From Endotrypanum monterogeii (Eukaryota; Euglenozoa; Kinetoplastea; Trypanosomatida; Trypanosomatidae): a stretch of DNA of 64,000 nt. The first letter of the stretch is position 1. Every line of letters begins with the position of its first letter. This document shows, in pieces, positions 9,423 to 19,797 of the stretch. The DNA is taken from the NCBI GenBank assembly GCA_000333855.2, contig CM007346.1, positions 838,365 through 902,364 on the forward strand. Direction: 5' to 3'. The notes beneath the pieces are model-generated. The model made no database searches and was not told where the DNA came from. It worked only from the letters and a program-made list of their open reading frames with translations. Made by a program: the position numbers and the translations under genes.

Positions 9423-10829
9423 ATGCGCAACGCAGCAACAGAGACGCTGTTGAGCCTCGTCAACGCCACTGGGATGGCCTTGACGGAGGACGGCTTTGCT
9501 GAGTATATGGACAATGCCGACCCGCTTCGTGAGCACCGGGGGTCGTACCACATTCCCAAAACGCGCAGTGGCACTCCCTACTCCTACTTGGCTGGGAACT
9601 CGCTGGGGTTACAGTACATCGGTGTGGAGGCGTCTATAGAAGACTTTCTGAAGACATGGCGCGAGCAGGCGTTCTGTAAACAGCTCATGTCGCCCATGTC
9701 GTGGTTCCAGACTGAGCAAGCGTGTGTGAAAGACATGGCGACCATCCTGGGTGCCAAAGACACGGAGGTGGCTATCATGAACACCTCTACAGCAAATCTG
9801 CATCTTCTTCTGAGTTCGTTCTACCAGACGCAAGGTAGCAAAAAGAAGATCATGATAGAGCCCCATAGCTTTCCCAGCGACAGCAACTGCATCGTCTCGC
9901 AGCTTGAGATGCGTGGATTGAACCCTGCCGACGACCTCATCAAGATCACAGCACCGGACACTAAAGATTGGAGAAACTCTACCGCGGTGATACCAACGGA
10001 GGCATTTCTTTCCGCTATAGAGAAGCGCGGTGATGAGACCGCCATATTAATTCTTTCAGCTGTGCAATACCTAACAGGACAGTGGTTTGATATTCCGGCT
10101 ATCGTGAAGGTTGCGCACGCAAAGAATATAATTGTAGGTCTTGATTGCACTCACGCAGTGGGTAACGTGCCACTGCAACTTCATGACTGGCAGGTGGATT
10201 TCGCCTGCTGGTGCACCTCCACATACCTGAACAGTGGACCTGGAACCATGGGTGGTGTTTTCATTCATACGAACCACACCGCTGGCCCAAAGCCGCTCAA
10301 GCAACTCAAAGGATGGTGGGGAAGCGACATCCAAAGCCGATTTTCTCAGCGTCGCGACTTCTACTTCTCCCCGGACGCTTTGGCGCAGCGAACGAGTGAC
10401 TCCCCCACTGTCTACTACGTTGTCTTGGCCCCGTCGCTCAGGCTGATGGTGTCGGTGGGCATGGAGGCGATCCGACAGAAATCGCTGCTGCTCACAGCCT
10501 ACCTGGAACTGCTCCTAAGCGAGCTTGTGCCTCCGGGGTGCATTGAGATAGTGACCCCGGCAGACCCCAACCAGCGTGGCGCCCAGCTCTCCCTTCGCAT
10601 TCTTCCCAATAGACTCAAATCTGGTGAGGCGATGACATTGACGTATGAGCGTGGCGCGCCTGATGCTGCCGGGATGGACGATGCGACGCTTCTTCAGCGC
10701 CGGCTGCTAGACGAGGGTGTCATCATTGACAAGTTTTCCCCTGACTTGGTACCAGCGGCGCCAGCGCCACTCTACAACAGCTTCACTGATATCCTTCGCA
10801 CCGTGCGCATCATGGCCTCACTTTTCTAG
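9423..10829 (+). CDS. KYNU: kynureninase-like protein lacking the PLP lysine (probable pseudoenzyme)
   Basis: 468 residues from the ATG at 9423, matching the roughly 465 of eukaryotic kynureninases; an upstream in-frame extension has no ATG. Kynureninase cleaves kynurenine or 3-hydroxykynurenine with pyridoxal phosphate. Family landmarks are present: YLAGNSLGLQ near the N-terminus, NTSTANLHLLLSSF, FPSDSNCIVSQL, VQYLTGQWFDIPAI and DCTHAVGNVPLQLHDW. In the Schiff-base motif, human kynureninase reads CWCSYKYLN, with Lys276 holding the cofactor. Here it reads CWCTSTYLN, and the lysine position is Thr267 (codon aca at 10221-10223). The human active-site His308 position is Ser301 here (GWWGSD). The fold is thus kept while two catalytic residues are gone. 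The frame is intact, so this is not a decayed gene; the protein may be a pseudoenzyme or have another role. Family identity is sure; activity is doubtful. Confidence 0.88.
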   Translation: MRNAATETLLSLVNATGMALTEDGFAEYMDNADPLREHRGSYHIPKTRSGTPYSYLAGNSLGLQYIGVEASIEDFLKTWREQAFCKQLMSPMSWFQTEQACVKDMATILGAKDTEVAIMNTSTANLHLLLSSFYQTQGSKKKIMIEPHSFPSDSNCIVSQLEMRGLNPADDLIKITAPDTKDWRNSTAVIPTEAFLSAIEKRGDETAILILSAVQYLTGQWFDIPAIVKVAHAKNIIVGLDCTHAVGNVPLQLHDWQVDFACWCTSTYLNSGPGTMGGVFIHTNHTAGPKPLKQLKGWWGSDIQSRFSQRRDFYFSPDALAQRTSDSPTVYYVVLAPSLRLMVSVGMEAIRQKSLLLTAYLELLLSELVPPGCIEIVTPADPNQRGAQLSLRILPNRLKSGEAMTLTYERGAPDAAGMDDATLLQRRLLDEGVIIDKFSPDLVPAAPAPLYNSFTDILRTVRIMASLF

Positions 10830-11159
10830 TCGATCAAGCCATCACTAGTATACAAGAGGCTCTCTATGGACACATTTCGGTATGCTTGTGGTTACCAACA
10901 ACCCACTCACACTACCACGCCGACACCCATCTCACCCCATGGCCACCACAGCTCCGCAAAGAACCCCCTCCCACCCTTGACAGCAACGCAGCTAGGCATG
11001 CTCGGCTGTGAGCACAAGCCACCCCTGCCGCCGAATTTAGTCACACGTCGCACGGACTCACATCCCTCTCGGGGCGTGCACGGTGTCATCACTGCCACAC
11101 GCGGTTCGGTGGGACTGCGCGCCGGGATACACACACACACACACACCCTTCAGAAATAA
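10830..11159. other. 3' flank of kynureninase-like gene
   Basis: No gene seen. C-rich, with a CA run at about 11130-11147 shortly before the repeat-bearing stretch. Confidence 0.5.
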
Positions 11160-11490
11160 AAGCGGTGACGTCTGCCACGCAGGGCAAATGGGGAGGGGGC
11201 ACCAAGGAGATAAAGAGAAGGGACGGGCCTACCCGCAGATCAGGGCCACCCCGGGGGGGGGGGGAGACGAGTGCCCAGCCTGCGGACCGCGTCCCTCTCT
11301 CCCCGCCCCTCGAGTCTCTCGAGGGCTCCAGCATTCCACAAAGCACAGCCCACATCGGCCACACGAATGCTCGTAGAGCGCCAGGGGCGCCATGAGCCAC
11401 CCCGCGTCGCAGAGCCACACCTTCATGTGCCATGCCACCCCCACCTCAGCCTCACAGCGCAACGGCTGCAGGCATGGGATGCGTGATGAT
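11160..11490. repeat. GC-rich block, possible SIDER-type degenerate retroposon (unproven)
   Basis: This 330-base block lacks the dinucleotide runs of ordinary intergenic DNA here. It carries a G12 run at about 11252-11264 and has no clear coding frame. In Leishmania, short degenerate retroposons (SIDER) of about 0.5 kb are common in 3' untranslated regions and affect mRNA stability. Position and composition are compatible, but no diagnostic signature could be matched by eye. Confidence 0.25.
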
Positions 11491-11795
11491 GTTGGTCCAC
11501 CATGACCGTCTCTCGTCTGTGGTCCACCGCTGCCACCTTTCGGGGCAAACAAGGCAAGTAGGTGTGCTTCACGTTGCGCTAGAGTAACAGCTAGGATGCT
11601 TCAGGGGTACCCACTGGTGCTGCACATGCAGGAGCCTGAGACGACACCGAGCCTCCTCTTCTCCTCCCTCCAAGGGGACTTCACCCAATGCCTTAGACCA
11701 AGGATCAAAGCGACCCATTCACAGACACCGCACCCGCGAGCAAACACCGCAACCAGCCCTCCACAACCACGGCGCGCCTGCCTCGCGAGAACCCG

Positions 11796-11922
11796 NNNNN
11801 NNNNNNNNNNNNNNNNNNNNNNNNNNNNNNNNNNNNNNNNNNNNNNNNNNNNNNNNNNNNNNNNNNNNNNNNNNNNNNNNNNNNNNNNNNNNNNNNNNNN
11901 NNNNNNNNNNNNNNNNNNNNNN
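11796..11922. other. assembly gap (127 N)
   Basis: A run of 127 N separates the two repeat copies. Its true size and content are unknown; a collapsed tandem array is the likely cause. Confidence 0.97.
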
Positions 11923-11943
11923 ACACGTATTCTCTTCCGATCT
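11923..11943. other. sequencing-adapter-like scar at contig edge (suspected)
   Basis: The first 21 bases after the gap end in CTCTTCCGATCT, identical to the 3' end of the standard Illumina adapter, and begin ACACG, which also occurs in that adapter. The bases left of GGTCCACC differ completely from those in the first repeat copy, so the join looks chimeric. Confidence 0.5.
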
Positions 11944-12249
11944 GTGGTCCACCATGGCCGTCTCTCGTCTGTGGTCCACCGCTGCCACCTTTCGGGGCAA
12001 ACAAGGCAAGCAGGTGTGCTTCACGATACGCTAGAGTAACAGCTAGGATGCCTCAGGGGTCCCCACTGGTGCTGCACATGCAGGAGCCTGAGACGACACC
12101 GAGCATCCTCTTCTCCTCCCTCCAAGGGGACTTCACCCAATGCCTTAGACCAAGGATCAAAGCGACCCATTCACAGACACCGCACCCGCGAGCAAACCCC
12201 GCAACTAGCCCTGTTCAACCAAGGCGTGGCTGCCTCGAGAGTATCCGGA

Positions 12250-14382
12250 ATTGGTGTCGACTACATCGAAGCTGTTTCCACGTTCGCACGTGCAACGTAA
12301 ATTTCAGCGGAGTGGCGGTCGTGTGGACGAAAGATTTTTGTAAATGCTGAGAGGTCCCTCAGATCTATGCGGTATTCTATTATTTTTTTTTTTTGCTGCT
12401 CTGCCTCTCAGGGAGAGGCAAGAAAATTGCTTAGCCACTCGCGCGACCCCTGTCTCCGTGGAGGATACGACAGAATATGTAAGGTTACGCGAAGAAAAAA
12501 AGGATCCGGCCAGTTCTATGAGTATCGTGTCGAGCGCAGCATCTCATCTCCGTCAGCGTACTCATGCAAACATAGCTATCCTCGATCTCGTCGCGTGGAA
12601 ACAGAAACGGTCACACACGAACTGCTTCAGTGACCGGCGTCTCATTAAATGAGAATCGACACTGCGCTGGTACGCTCGAGCATTGTGAAGCTAACGCCCT
12701 CATCTGCCCCAGCCATGCACGCAAGGGGTGACAAAGCACTGCTTTGGTCCTCATGCTCCGTCGGTGCTAGACGGCGGTAAGAACTGGAGCCAGATCTTTG
12801 CATCTGAAGCGTGTCTTGTAGTTGGGTGAGAGACTGTCACGAAACAAATCTTTTGACTAATCTGCGCTAGTCGTTCGCGTGCAATCATATCACCGTGTGA
12901 TGAGAAATAATTACATGCGTTCGTGTGACGACAGGAAGCGTGTTTTGAGCCTCTCTCTCTTCGTGTGGCAATCGCACAGTCGATGACACGGATTTGATGA
13001 TGAATACCGAGTTGTGCTCTCGGCCCCGCACTTGACATTACGAGCGCTTCAAAGGTAAAGGTTGTCGAGGTCCGAGGTGAGGCTGTAGTGAACCTCACAG
13101 GGTGCCACATTCCCAACCTCGGCCACCATCAGAAGCCTGAAGGATGCGGTTCTCGATCTCGGTGAGACGCCGACCGTGGAGAAGGAGTGGGCCGGGCTTC
13201 CATACTGTCGCGTTGATCAATGACTCAATAACACGAATTGGTCGGCATAATAATCTCCTCTCGAATTGCTTTCGTCCGTCCTCACTGTTGCTTTTTTTTT
13301 TTCTGTAAGGGCGGCAAACTCTGAGGGAGCAAGCGGGAGACGAGGGGATACTTTGGCCATGCCCAGGACGCGCTTGGAGCAGATCCCCCTGAATGTCGGG
13401 TCAGTAGTGCTGATCCACATCAGGGCGAAGGGAGATCCTTTAAAAGCTGGAGTCGCGTTGCTGATCTGCCCCTGTGGTAGGCAGAGTCGCCGCGGGTCGA
13501 CATGGAATGCGTGGCGTGGTACCTCACTTCCAGTTCCGCCCCCTTTAAAAGAAAATGATTTAGGGTCTTATGCGTCACTGGTGACATTGAGAGGCATCCT
13601 TCCCGCCCACGCGCTTGAACCTGTACACAACCACCTGCGGTGATCCCTGCGAAGGTTTTGTTGATGTTGGCGCAGGTCGAGTGCAGTTCTTGTAGGGGGG
13701 GGGCTTATTATCTTGAATCTCGGATCTGGCTGGGTTGTGTATTTAAACACCACCTCGGGTGAAGCCAGCCGACCTCCATTCCATTGATGCGAGCGCACTC
13801 GACCCCCACGTCACCTGGTACAGCAGCTCCGCAAATCCAATCCACGGTTTCGGCTTCGTACTCGACTTGACCGTTCCCCCATCCTAAGATGATTGGCCAA
13901 CCTGTACGATTTGTTCTGTTGTAGAAACACAGAGACCCCCCACCGTCGTGTCTTCTCTCGCCACGCCGGAATGATGCAAACACAAGGAGACTTTGAAGAA
14001 GAAAAAGAAGCATCCTCGCACTGATCTGGTAAAAAAAGTGATAGGACGCCCCCTCATACCCCCGTGAAATGTTTACATAGGAGCCGTGTCCAGGAATCAG
14101 TGCCCGACCACCACCGCTTTGAGCATGGCGCATCTCAATTCGAACCAACATTGTCCACATAGCGTAGCCGGTGGTCTGCCATCCGGAGACCCGGGGATGG
14201 ACAACACTCGGATATGTTCACACGACTCTCTTTGACCCTTGACGCCTGAGTCTGCCTGAAATGACGTTTCCCTATTAGAGGCATTGGACTCCCATTCCAG
14301 ATAATGTGAAAGGGAAAGGGTCCTCCAAACACTTATATACCACATCATGACGTGTTGAATATCATTCATGCATAAGTAGAGA

Positions 14383-14417
<35 letters not shown>

Positions 14418-15682
14418 TGTGAAGATGGAGGCAGCGGGTCTCTCGTACAGTGAATCGGGTTGCTGGCAAAAGTATTCTCGATCCCGCTTCTTTCATGTTA
14501 CTACTTCTCCTCGTCAAAGCGCTGTATGTATGTGTGTGTGTGTGTGTGTGTGTTTCTTTCCCACGCTTCCCTGTTTCTCCTTACCTCCTTGCTCAGAGCC
14601 GTTGCATGTGACTCGCGTGTGCCAAGTGCTGGCGAGGTAAGGTGAAGTGTGTGTGGGGGGGAGGGAGGGGGGGGGGCATGACTGTAGGCAATGAAAGCGT
14701 TTGTGTTTTTGTGCCTGAGTCTGGTGCACATGTAATGCCCGGTGCCATTCTTTACCCATTTGCCCCCGGCCTTCCTCGCTCCTCCCTTTCTAGCCTTTAC
14801 CCGGGCCACACGAGGTCAGCGCACTGCGCCTCCACCCCTTTTTCCTGTTGTATTTTTTTGTATGCCTTAAGGGGAGAGGGAGGTCTGTTCAAGCTCTTAT
14901 ATATATATATGTGTGTGTGTGCGCTCGCGTGCGTGCTCGTCCGTGTCAGCTTACGTATGGCCCCCGAGGTCCAATCGACCTCACCACACACTGCTCCGTC
15001 TTTTTCTCCCCTCCCCTCTGCCCCCTCTCGTGTTCGGTGGGTTGAGTGGGGGCACGAAAAGGAGCCTCGGTTTACAACGCAGAAGGCCTTCACCGCGGCA
15101 AATTTCCGGTTTCTGCCAATGCGCACATCAGACCCTGGGTGCAAAACGGTGCTGCTCTCACTCTGTATGCCCCCCTCCTTTTCTATCTTATGTGTGTGCC
15201 CCTTCTATCAGACGGAAAATGTGATGATGCACTGAAGCAACTGTTATCATGGAAATGTCTAGGCACGCACGCATGCGTCACAGGCGATTCGCCTTCAGCG
15301 TAGGGTAGAGTGAGAAAACACGACAGTCAACTGCTCTGTTGACTCCTGTCTCCCACCTTTCTTCTCGTTCACCTCTCCCCTCCGGAGGGGAAAATAAAAA
15401 ATAAAAGAAAAAACACAATTGCCACGACCATTGCAGTGGTACCGCTTTTCGCGTTTGACGGCACCTAATCCTTTTGTACCTCCTCTTTCGCCCTTCCTGA
15501 ATGACTCCTCCACTCATTTACCCGGCTTCAGCCCCCGCTTCTCCTCATTTCAACCTTCCAGCGCAGTCTCCCGCCAACGTACGGTATCTGTGCTCCCTCA
15601 TCGCACTTTTAGCCAAGCTGACACACCCAGTCGCCGGTGAGGAATAAGATTTCTTGTGCGTCAAAAACCCCTCGCATCAGTC
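12250..15682. other. long gene-poor region, possibly degenerate coding or retroposon remnants
   Basis: No supported gene in 3.4 kb. From about 12250 to 14340 the sequence has mixed composition, few dinucleotide runs and several medium open frames on both strands (the largest 150 codons on the minus strand, 13708-14160). None gives a recognisable domain, and all six frames are broken. This texture differs from the simple intergenic DNA elsewhere and suggests decayed coding sequence. A TA microsatellite at 14385-14414 marks the return to ordinary intergenic sequence, followed by TG runs at 14528-14551, G runs near 14656-14680 and a TA/TG run at 14898-14921. A pyrimidine-rich leader precedes the next gene. 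Confidence 0.5.
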
Positions 15683-18097
15683 ATGGAGAACTATGTATAT
15701 AACTCCATCCAAAGTTCGGGTTCAACACCCAACTTGGATGACGGCACCCTGCTCCGAAAGCTGATCAAATCCGCTAAAAGCGCGCACAGCACCCTCGGTC
15801 GCGCTCTGGACACGAATTTGTCACACCAGCGCTTTGGCGGGGCTGAGATGGAGCCGAGCGCGCTCACTATGAACTGGCGCGAGCGGAAGCGCCAAGTTCA
15901 ACTGCAGAGCGAAATGCAGACCCTCTGTGATGAGGTGCACCTACGCGCGACGGGAACGATGAAGATGCAGCCTGACAAAATCCCACTGAAATCAACAACA
16001 CCCAGCAAACCCTGCGACCCAGCTACGAGCACGGTGGTGAACAGCACGCCGAACGCATCGCAGCTGTTCATTCCGGCTTTGCCAACAATGGCGCCATCCA
16101 TGACGGCCGCCGCCGACGATGGCACAGAGGCCCTCGGCGGCATCAAAATCGGCGGCGAAGATCGCGGATACGTTACCCTTATCAGTGCAATTCCGACCTA
16201 CAACACAACACGACTCATCGAAGATAACTACGAGCTCATCAGCAGCTTTCGTGCGTACCGCACAGATGCACTCAAGACCGAGAGGCAGAACGCCCTCCGC
16301 AACGTATCAGCCCCTCACCCCGACCTCCTGCAGCACCTAGCACTGCTAGTCCAGCAGGAGGAAAACAGTGAAGGGGCTCAGCAACATCTACTTGTGGACC
16401 AAGAGTCGCTTCCGTATCACCTTCGCCAGCGCTACACACGCGGACGTGCGTCACAGCTGGCACCGTTGGTGCATGCAGATGGATCTGGAAGGGCAACGGA
16501 CCTGGGCGAAACCGCTGCAGACCATCGTCCTGAGTCTGGACTACTGGCGGACGGCACTACGCCAAAGGCAGCGCCCCCGAAGGGCACGTGGTCCTTCACT
16601 TGTCAAGGTCGTTTGGATATTACAGGTGCTCCGTATAGCGGAAGTGCCGGCGAGGCGGCTGGAAAGGGCGGCAGTTCGCCCTGTGGCCGAGCCCGCATGG
16701 CAAACCGCAAACCATGCATCGGCCAGTACCACACGCGCTACACTGTCGTCGAACCACGTGTTGTTGGCGGCTACATTGAACCTCAGGCCCTCAAAGATAA
16801 CAGCGAGCAGCAGGGCGATGCACGCGTGCGCAGCAAGAGCGATGACTCAGATTCAGCGATTCATGACCAAAGCCCCCCTCATCTGAGCCCGGGCGACATG
16901 CAGCGCGAGGACAGTAATCTACGTGCTTGGAACTCGGCAGAGGCTGACAACGCTACGAGTCGTGGGGGCAACACACACGGCCGAAACATCAAAGGAAGTT
17001 CTATGTTCATCTCCGAGTCGCCGCGGCAGATAAAGCATGGCACTGCAGCCCCTGATGTCTTCTACTGGCCTTATCCTGACGTGCGATCAACCTCTAAGCG
17101 AGTGCATTGCTTTGTGCAGCTTGACCAGCCGACCACCCAGCGCCGCAGGGAACCTCTCGTCTCGGGAGTGCCGGCCTCTGTGTACAACGTGTGCGGCGAC
17201 ATTGCGGCAAAACAGCCACGGACAGTTGTGATGGAGCAGACGACCGGGCGTGACGCACATTGGTTCGGCTCCAAAACGCCTGGTAGATCCTGCGAACCGC
17301 TCGATGTGGATAGAGCGCTGTGTGCGACACGGCCAAGGGAAAGGGCTGCGACCCTACCTCCCAGCACGCACGGTGGTAGCGCGAGGAAATCCCCACTGCG
17401 ACCACTGTCTAAGGTAGATACAAGCGTCTCCATCGAGCGCAACTTGGCCTACCCGCGGCCAACCATCGGCGACCCCGCGAAGCTGGCGCACGTGCGCGAC
17501 TTCTCGAAGATCCTCGCTCGAGAAGAGTGTCTGGCACAGAAAGCGCTCAACACGGTCAGCGATTTGCCTTCTGGATACTCTGCCGAGGCGTCTGAGTGGA
17601 CGCAGCGACGTTGTCCCGCTGTCGTAATACATCCCCGTGCGCCTGGTCATCAGCAGCTACATTCTCCAAACCCTACGGAGCTCGGAAACATACCCTCTCT
17701 GATTCTCACGAAGCCGCGGAGTGGGTGTATGACGGATCTAGGCAAGGGCAAACCCAGGCCCGCGCACATGTTGCCCCTCCATGACCTTACGTACGATGCG
17801 GACCCAGGCTATGTTTTGACTGGGCCACGCGTGAAAGGCACACCATTCATAGGCCGCACAGTGACACGCCAGCAGGTGCGCACACGGAACATGAAGGAAG
17901 GCTGTGGTGCCCCGGTTATGTACAACCCCACCAACTACCTGAACCCACGCGCTAAATCAGTGCCAGATTTTGAGAAACAAATTACAAAGGAGTATGAGTT
18001 CCGCGGTCATCGGGTCCAGTCGGAGCGGTATCGCCGACTCTTCCCTGCTGCGCCTGGACCTGGTCACTACACGGTCAACTACTCCCAGGTCGAGTAG
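15683..18097 (+). CDS. SHIPPO/STPGR-like cytoskeletal protein candidate
   Basis: 804 residues from the ATG at 15683 (MENYVYNS); the frame extends upstream but only to a GTG. The C-terminus carries a P-G-P-G-H-Y motif at about residues 790-795 (APGPGHYTVNYS), the core of STPGR/SHIPPO repeats found in ODF3-type, microtubule-associated and flagellar proteins. Looser repeats sit upstream: DPGYVLTGPRVKGTPFIGR and APVMYNPTNYLNP. The first 600 residues are polar and low-complexity, with no transmembrane segment. A role on axonemal or subpellicular microtubules is inferred from the motif alone. I do not recognise a named orthologue. Confidence 0.75.
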   Translation: MENYVYNSIQSSGSTPNLDDGTLLRKLIKSAKSAHSTLGRALDTNLSHQRFGGAEMEPSALTMNWRERKRQVQLQSEMQTLCDEVHLRATGTMKMQPDKIPLKSTTPSKPCDPATSTVVNSTPNASQLFIPALPTMAPSMTAAADDGTEALGGIKIGGEDRGYVTLISAIPTYNTTRLIEDNYELISSFRAYRTDALKTERQNALRNVSAPHPDLLQHLALLVQQEENSEGAQQHLLVDQESLPYHLRQRYTRGRASQLAPLVHADGSGRATDLGETAADHRPESGLLADGTTPKAAPPKGTWSFTCQGRLDITGAPYSGSAGEAAGKGGSSPCGRARMANRKPCIGQYHTRYTVVEPRVVGGYIEPQALKDNSEQQGDARVRSKSDDSDSAIHDQSPPHLSPGDMQREDSNLRAWNSAEADNATSRGGNTHGRNIKGSSMFISESPRQIKHGTAAPDVFYWPYPDVRSTSKRVHCFVQLDQPTTQRRREPLVSGVPASVYNVCGDIAAKQPRTVVMEQTTGRDAHWFGSKTPGRSCEPLDVDRALCATRPRERAATLPPSTHGGSARKSPLRPLSKVDTSVSIERNLAYPRPTIGDPAKLAHVRDFSKILAREECLAQKALNTVSDLPSGYSAEASEWTQRRCPAVVIHPRAPGHQQLHSPNPTELGNIPSLILTKPRSGCMTDLGKGKPRPAHMLPLHDLTYDADPGYVLTGPRVKGTPFIGRTVTRQQVRTRNMKEGCGAPVMYNPTNYLNPRAKSVPDFEKQITKEYEFRGHRVQSERYRRLFPAAPGPGHYTVNYSQVE

Positions 18098-18221
18098 CAA
18101 GTGAAGATATGGAAAGTGTAGAGGCAAAACCACAAACACAGGCATAATGTCTGAGCCCTGCGCATCCTTTACTTTCCCTCTCTACTTCAACATGTATGTG
18201 TAGAAACGATTGTATGTATAT

Positions 18222-18252
<31 letters not shown>

Positions 18253-19797
18253 CATGCGGCTTTGTGTGTGTGTGTGTGTGTGTTCGTGGATGAGCCACTG
18301 TTTAGAACTATGAAGTTTCCCTCCACATTGTTCGGACCTGCAGGGTATGGGGAATTTCGTAGACACCCCCGTCGTCCCTCCCCTTCCCCGTACACTCTAA
18401 CCGGAGAAGGCCTTTGCACTGCTTTCTCACCATCCGCGAACATAAAGCGCGGCATCGCTGTACTCGCCACCCTCCCTCATTGGAGCTGTGCAAACCTGCT
18501 GTAAACCCTCTGACCTCTCTCCCACTCTCACTGATACCCCACCTCTACTACACTAACCTTACGCTCTCTTCCCTGTTCGGATGTGCTTGTGCGTTGGCAC
18601 ACTTGCTACACTGCCTTTATATCTACAGAGGGGATCTCTCTGTGTGGGTACACACGCTCTACTCACCATTACTCTATATGCAATAATGTTCTCTTCCCAG
18701 TGTAACGCTGTGATTCGTCTACTTATCTCACAGTAGAAAGGTGGGCATGTACTTATCTCGTAGACGTAGGTCGTTTGTCGTCCCACGTGCACCGGCAGCC
18801 ACATGGCAACAGCTTATTTACACACGCTATGACCTCGGGTACAGTGTACTTAGCCTTTCCTTAACTTGATTCTGTGGTCGTTTCGCGTCTGCTTGTGTGT
18901 GTGCACGTTTTTTTTTTTTTTGGCAGGTCGACGTCGCCGTTTCGATGCTGTGGTAGAGTAAGTTTGTTGGTACCGTCTCCGAGGCGTCTGCTGATGACAT
19001 ACAACGTGCTGAGTAGGCGGAAGGAGGAGTATGCTGACATCTACCAAATCACATGCGCAGACCACCCAAAGCACAACTTCACATCACTCCGCTCAAGGTC
19101 AAAAAAGAAAATAGGGGGGCGAGAGAAAAAAGCCTGAGAGGCAAAACTGAGCATTGGCTGCTGCGCACGACCGATAGGTTCGCGAGAGTACGTTGACGGG
19201 TAATACCACAAGTGGAAGTAACACCAGTAGCAGCCAATATATATATATATATATATATATATGTGTAAAACAGCAACGAAGGATCACAGCAAATCCTCAT
19301 TGTCGACTCACGCAGTATTCTATCTTCCCCCTCCTGCATTGTCTCTTACCTACAAACACACCCACACGGGCACTGCCGAGGCTCCTCGCTGTGTGGTGCC
19401 ACCCTACGCGATGTACACTCACGAATGCGCTACCCATCCCTCGTCCATAAAAAGGTTACAAGCCCCCCTCTCTGCCTCCGCGGACACATGGGATCCCTCA
19501 CTCAACGTGTCGATACCGTAATTCCTCTTTGTACTTTTTTTTTTCTCCTACTCTGTTGGCCTACCTGTGCTTGTGTGTGTGTGTATTTTTCTAAACGTTT
19601 GTGTGTGACTGCCGCTCGGATATCCTTGTCGAACCCCCCCCCCACCCTCATCACTCTCACCCTCGCTACCACCGCCTCCACCACCCGACACCAGCACAGC
19701 GAGTCATACCCCTCCCCCCCCTTTCTGTTCGTGGTGTATTCCTGCACTCCGACGTGTCAATTGTAGAAAAAAAGAATTATCTGTGCTTGCATCGACA
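18098..19797. other. intergenic region with TA and TG runs
   Basis: No supported gene in 1.7 kb. Contains adjacent TA (18227-18250) and TG (about 18263-18283) microsatellites, a T13 run at about 18908-18921, a TA run at 19237-19262, and the pyrimidine-rich leader of the Sec1-type gene. Confidence 0.6.
19709..19766 (+). promoter_or_regulatory. predicted spliced-leader acceptor for SEC1
   Basis: A C/T-rich stretch from about 19709 ends at an AG at 19765-19766, 32 bases before the ATG. Predicted from tract-plus-AG only. Confidence 0.45.

Larger units (their letters stand above)
11497..12247. repeat. two copies of a repeat offset by 452 bp, interrupted by an assembly gap
   Basis: The segment 11497-11795 recurs at 11949-12247 with only scattered single-base differences. 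Both copies contain the blocks CCACCTTTCGGGGCAAACAA and GGAGCCTGAGACGACACCGA. Within each copy a short GGTCCACC element occurs twice, 24 bases apart. The first copy runs into the N gap, so the unit may be longer and more copies may be hidden. Open frames inside it are short and disagree between copies, so it is judged non-coding. Confidence 0.85.

Noticed and set aside
13708..14160. 150-codon minus-strand frame as an independent gene
   Set aside because: It opposes the direction of the whole array and has no recognisable motif; kept only as part of the possible remnant region.
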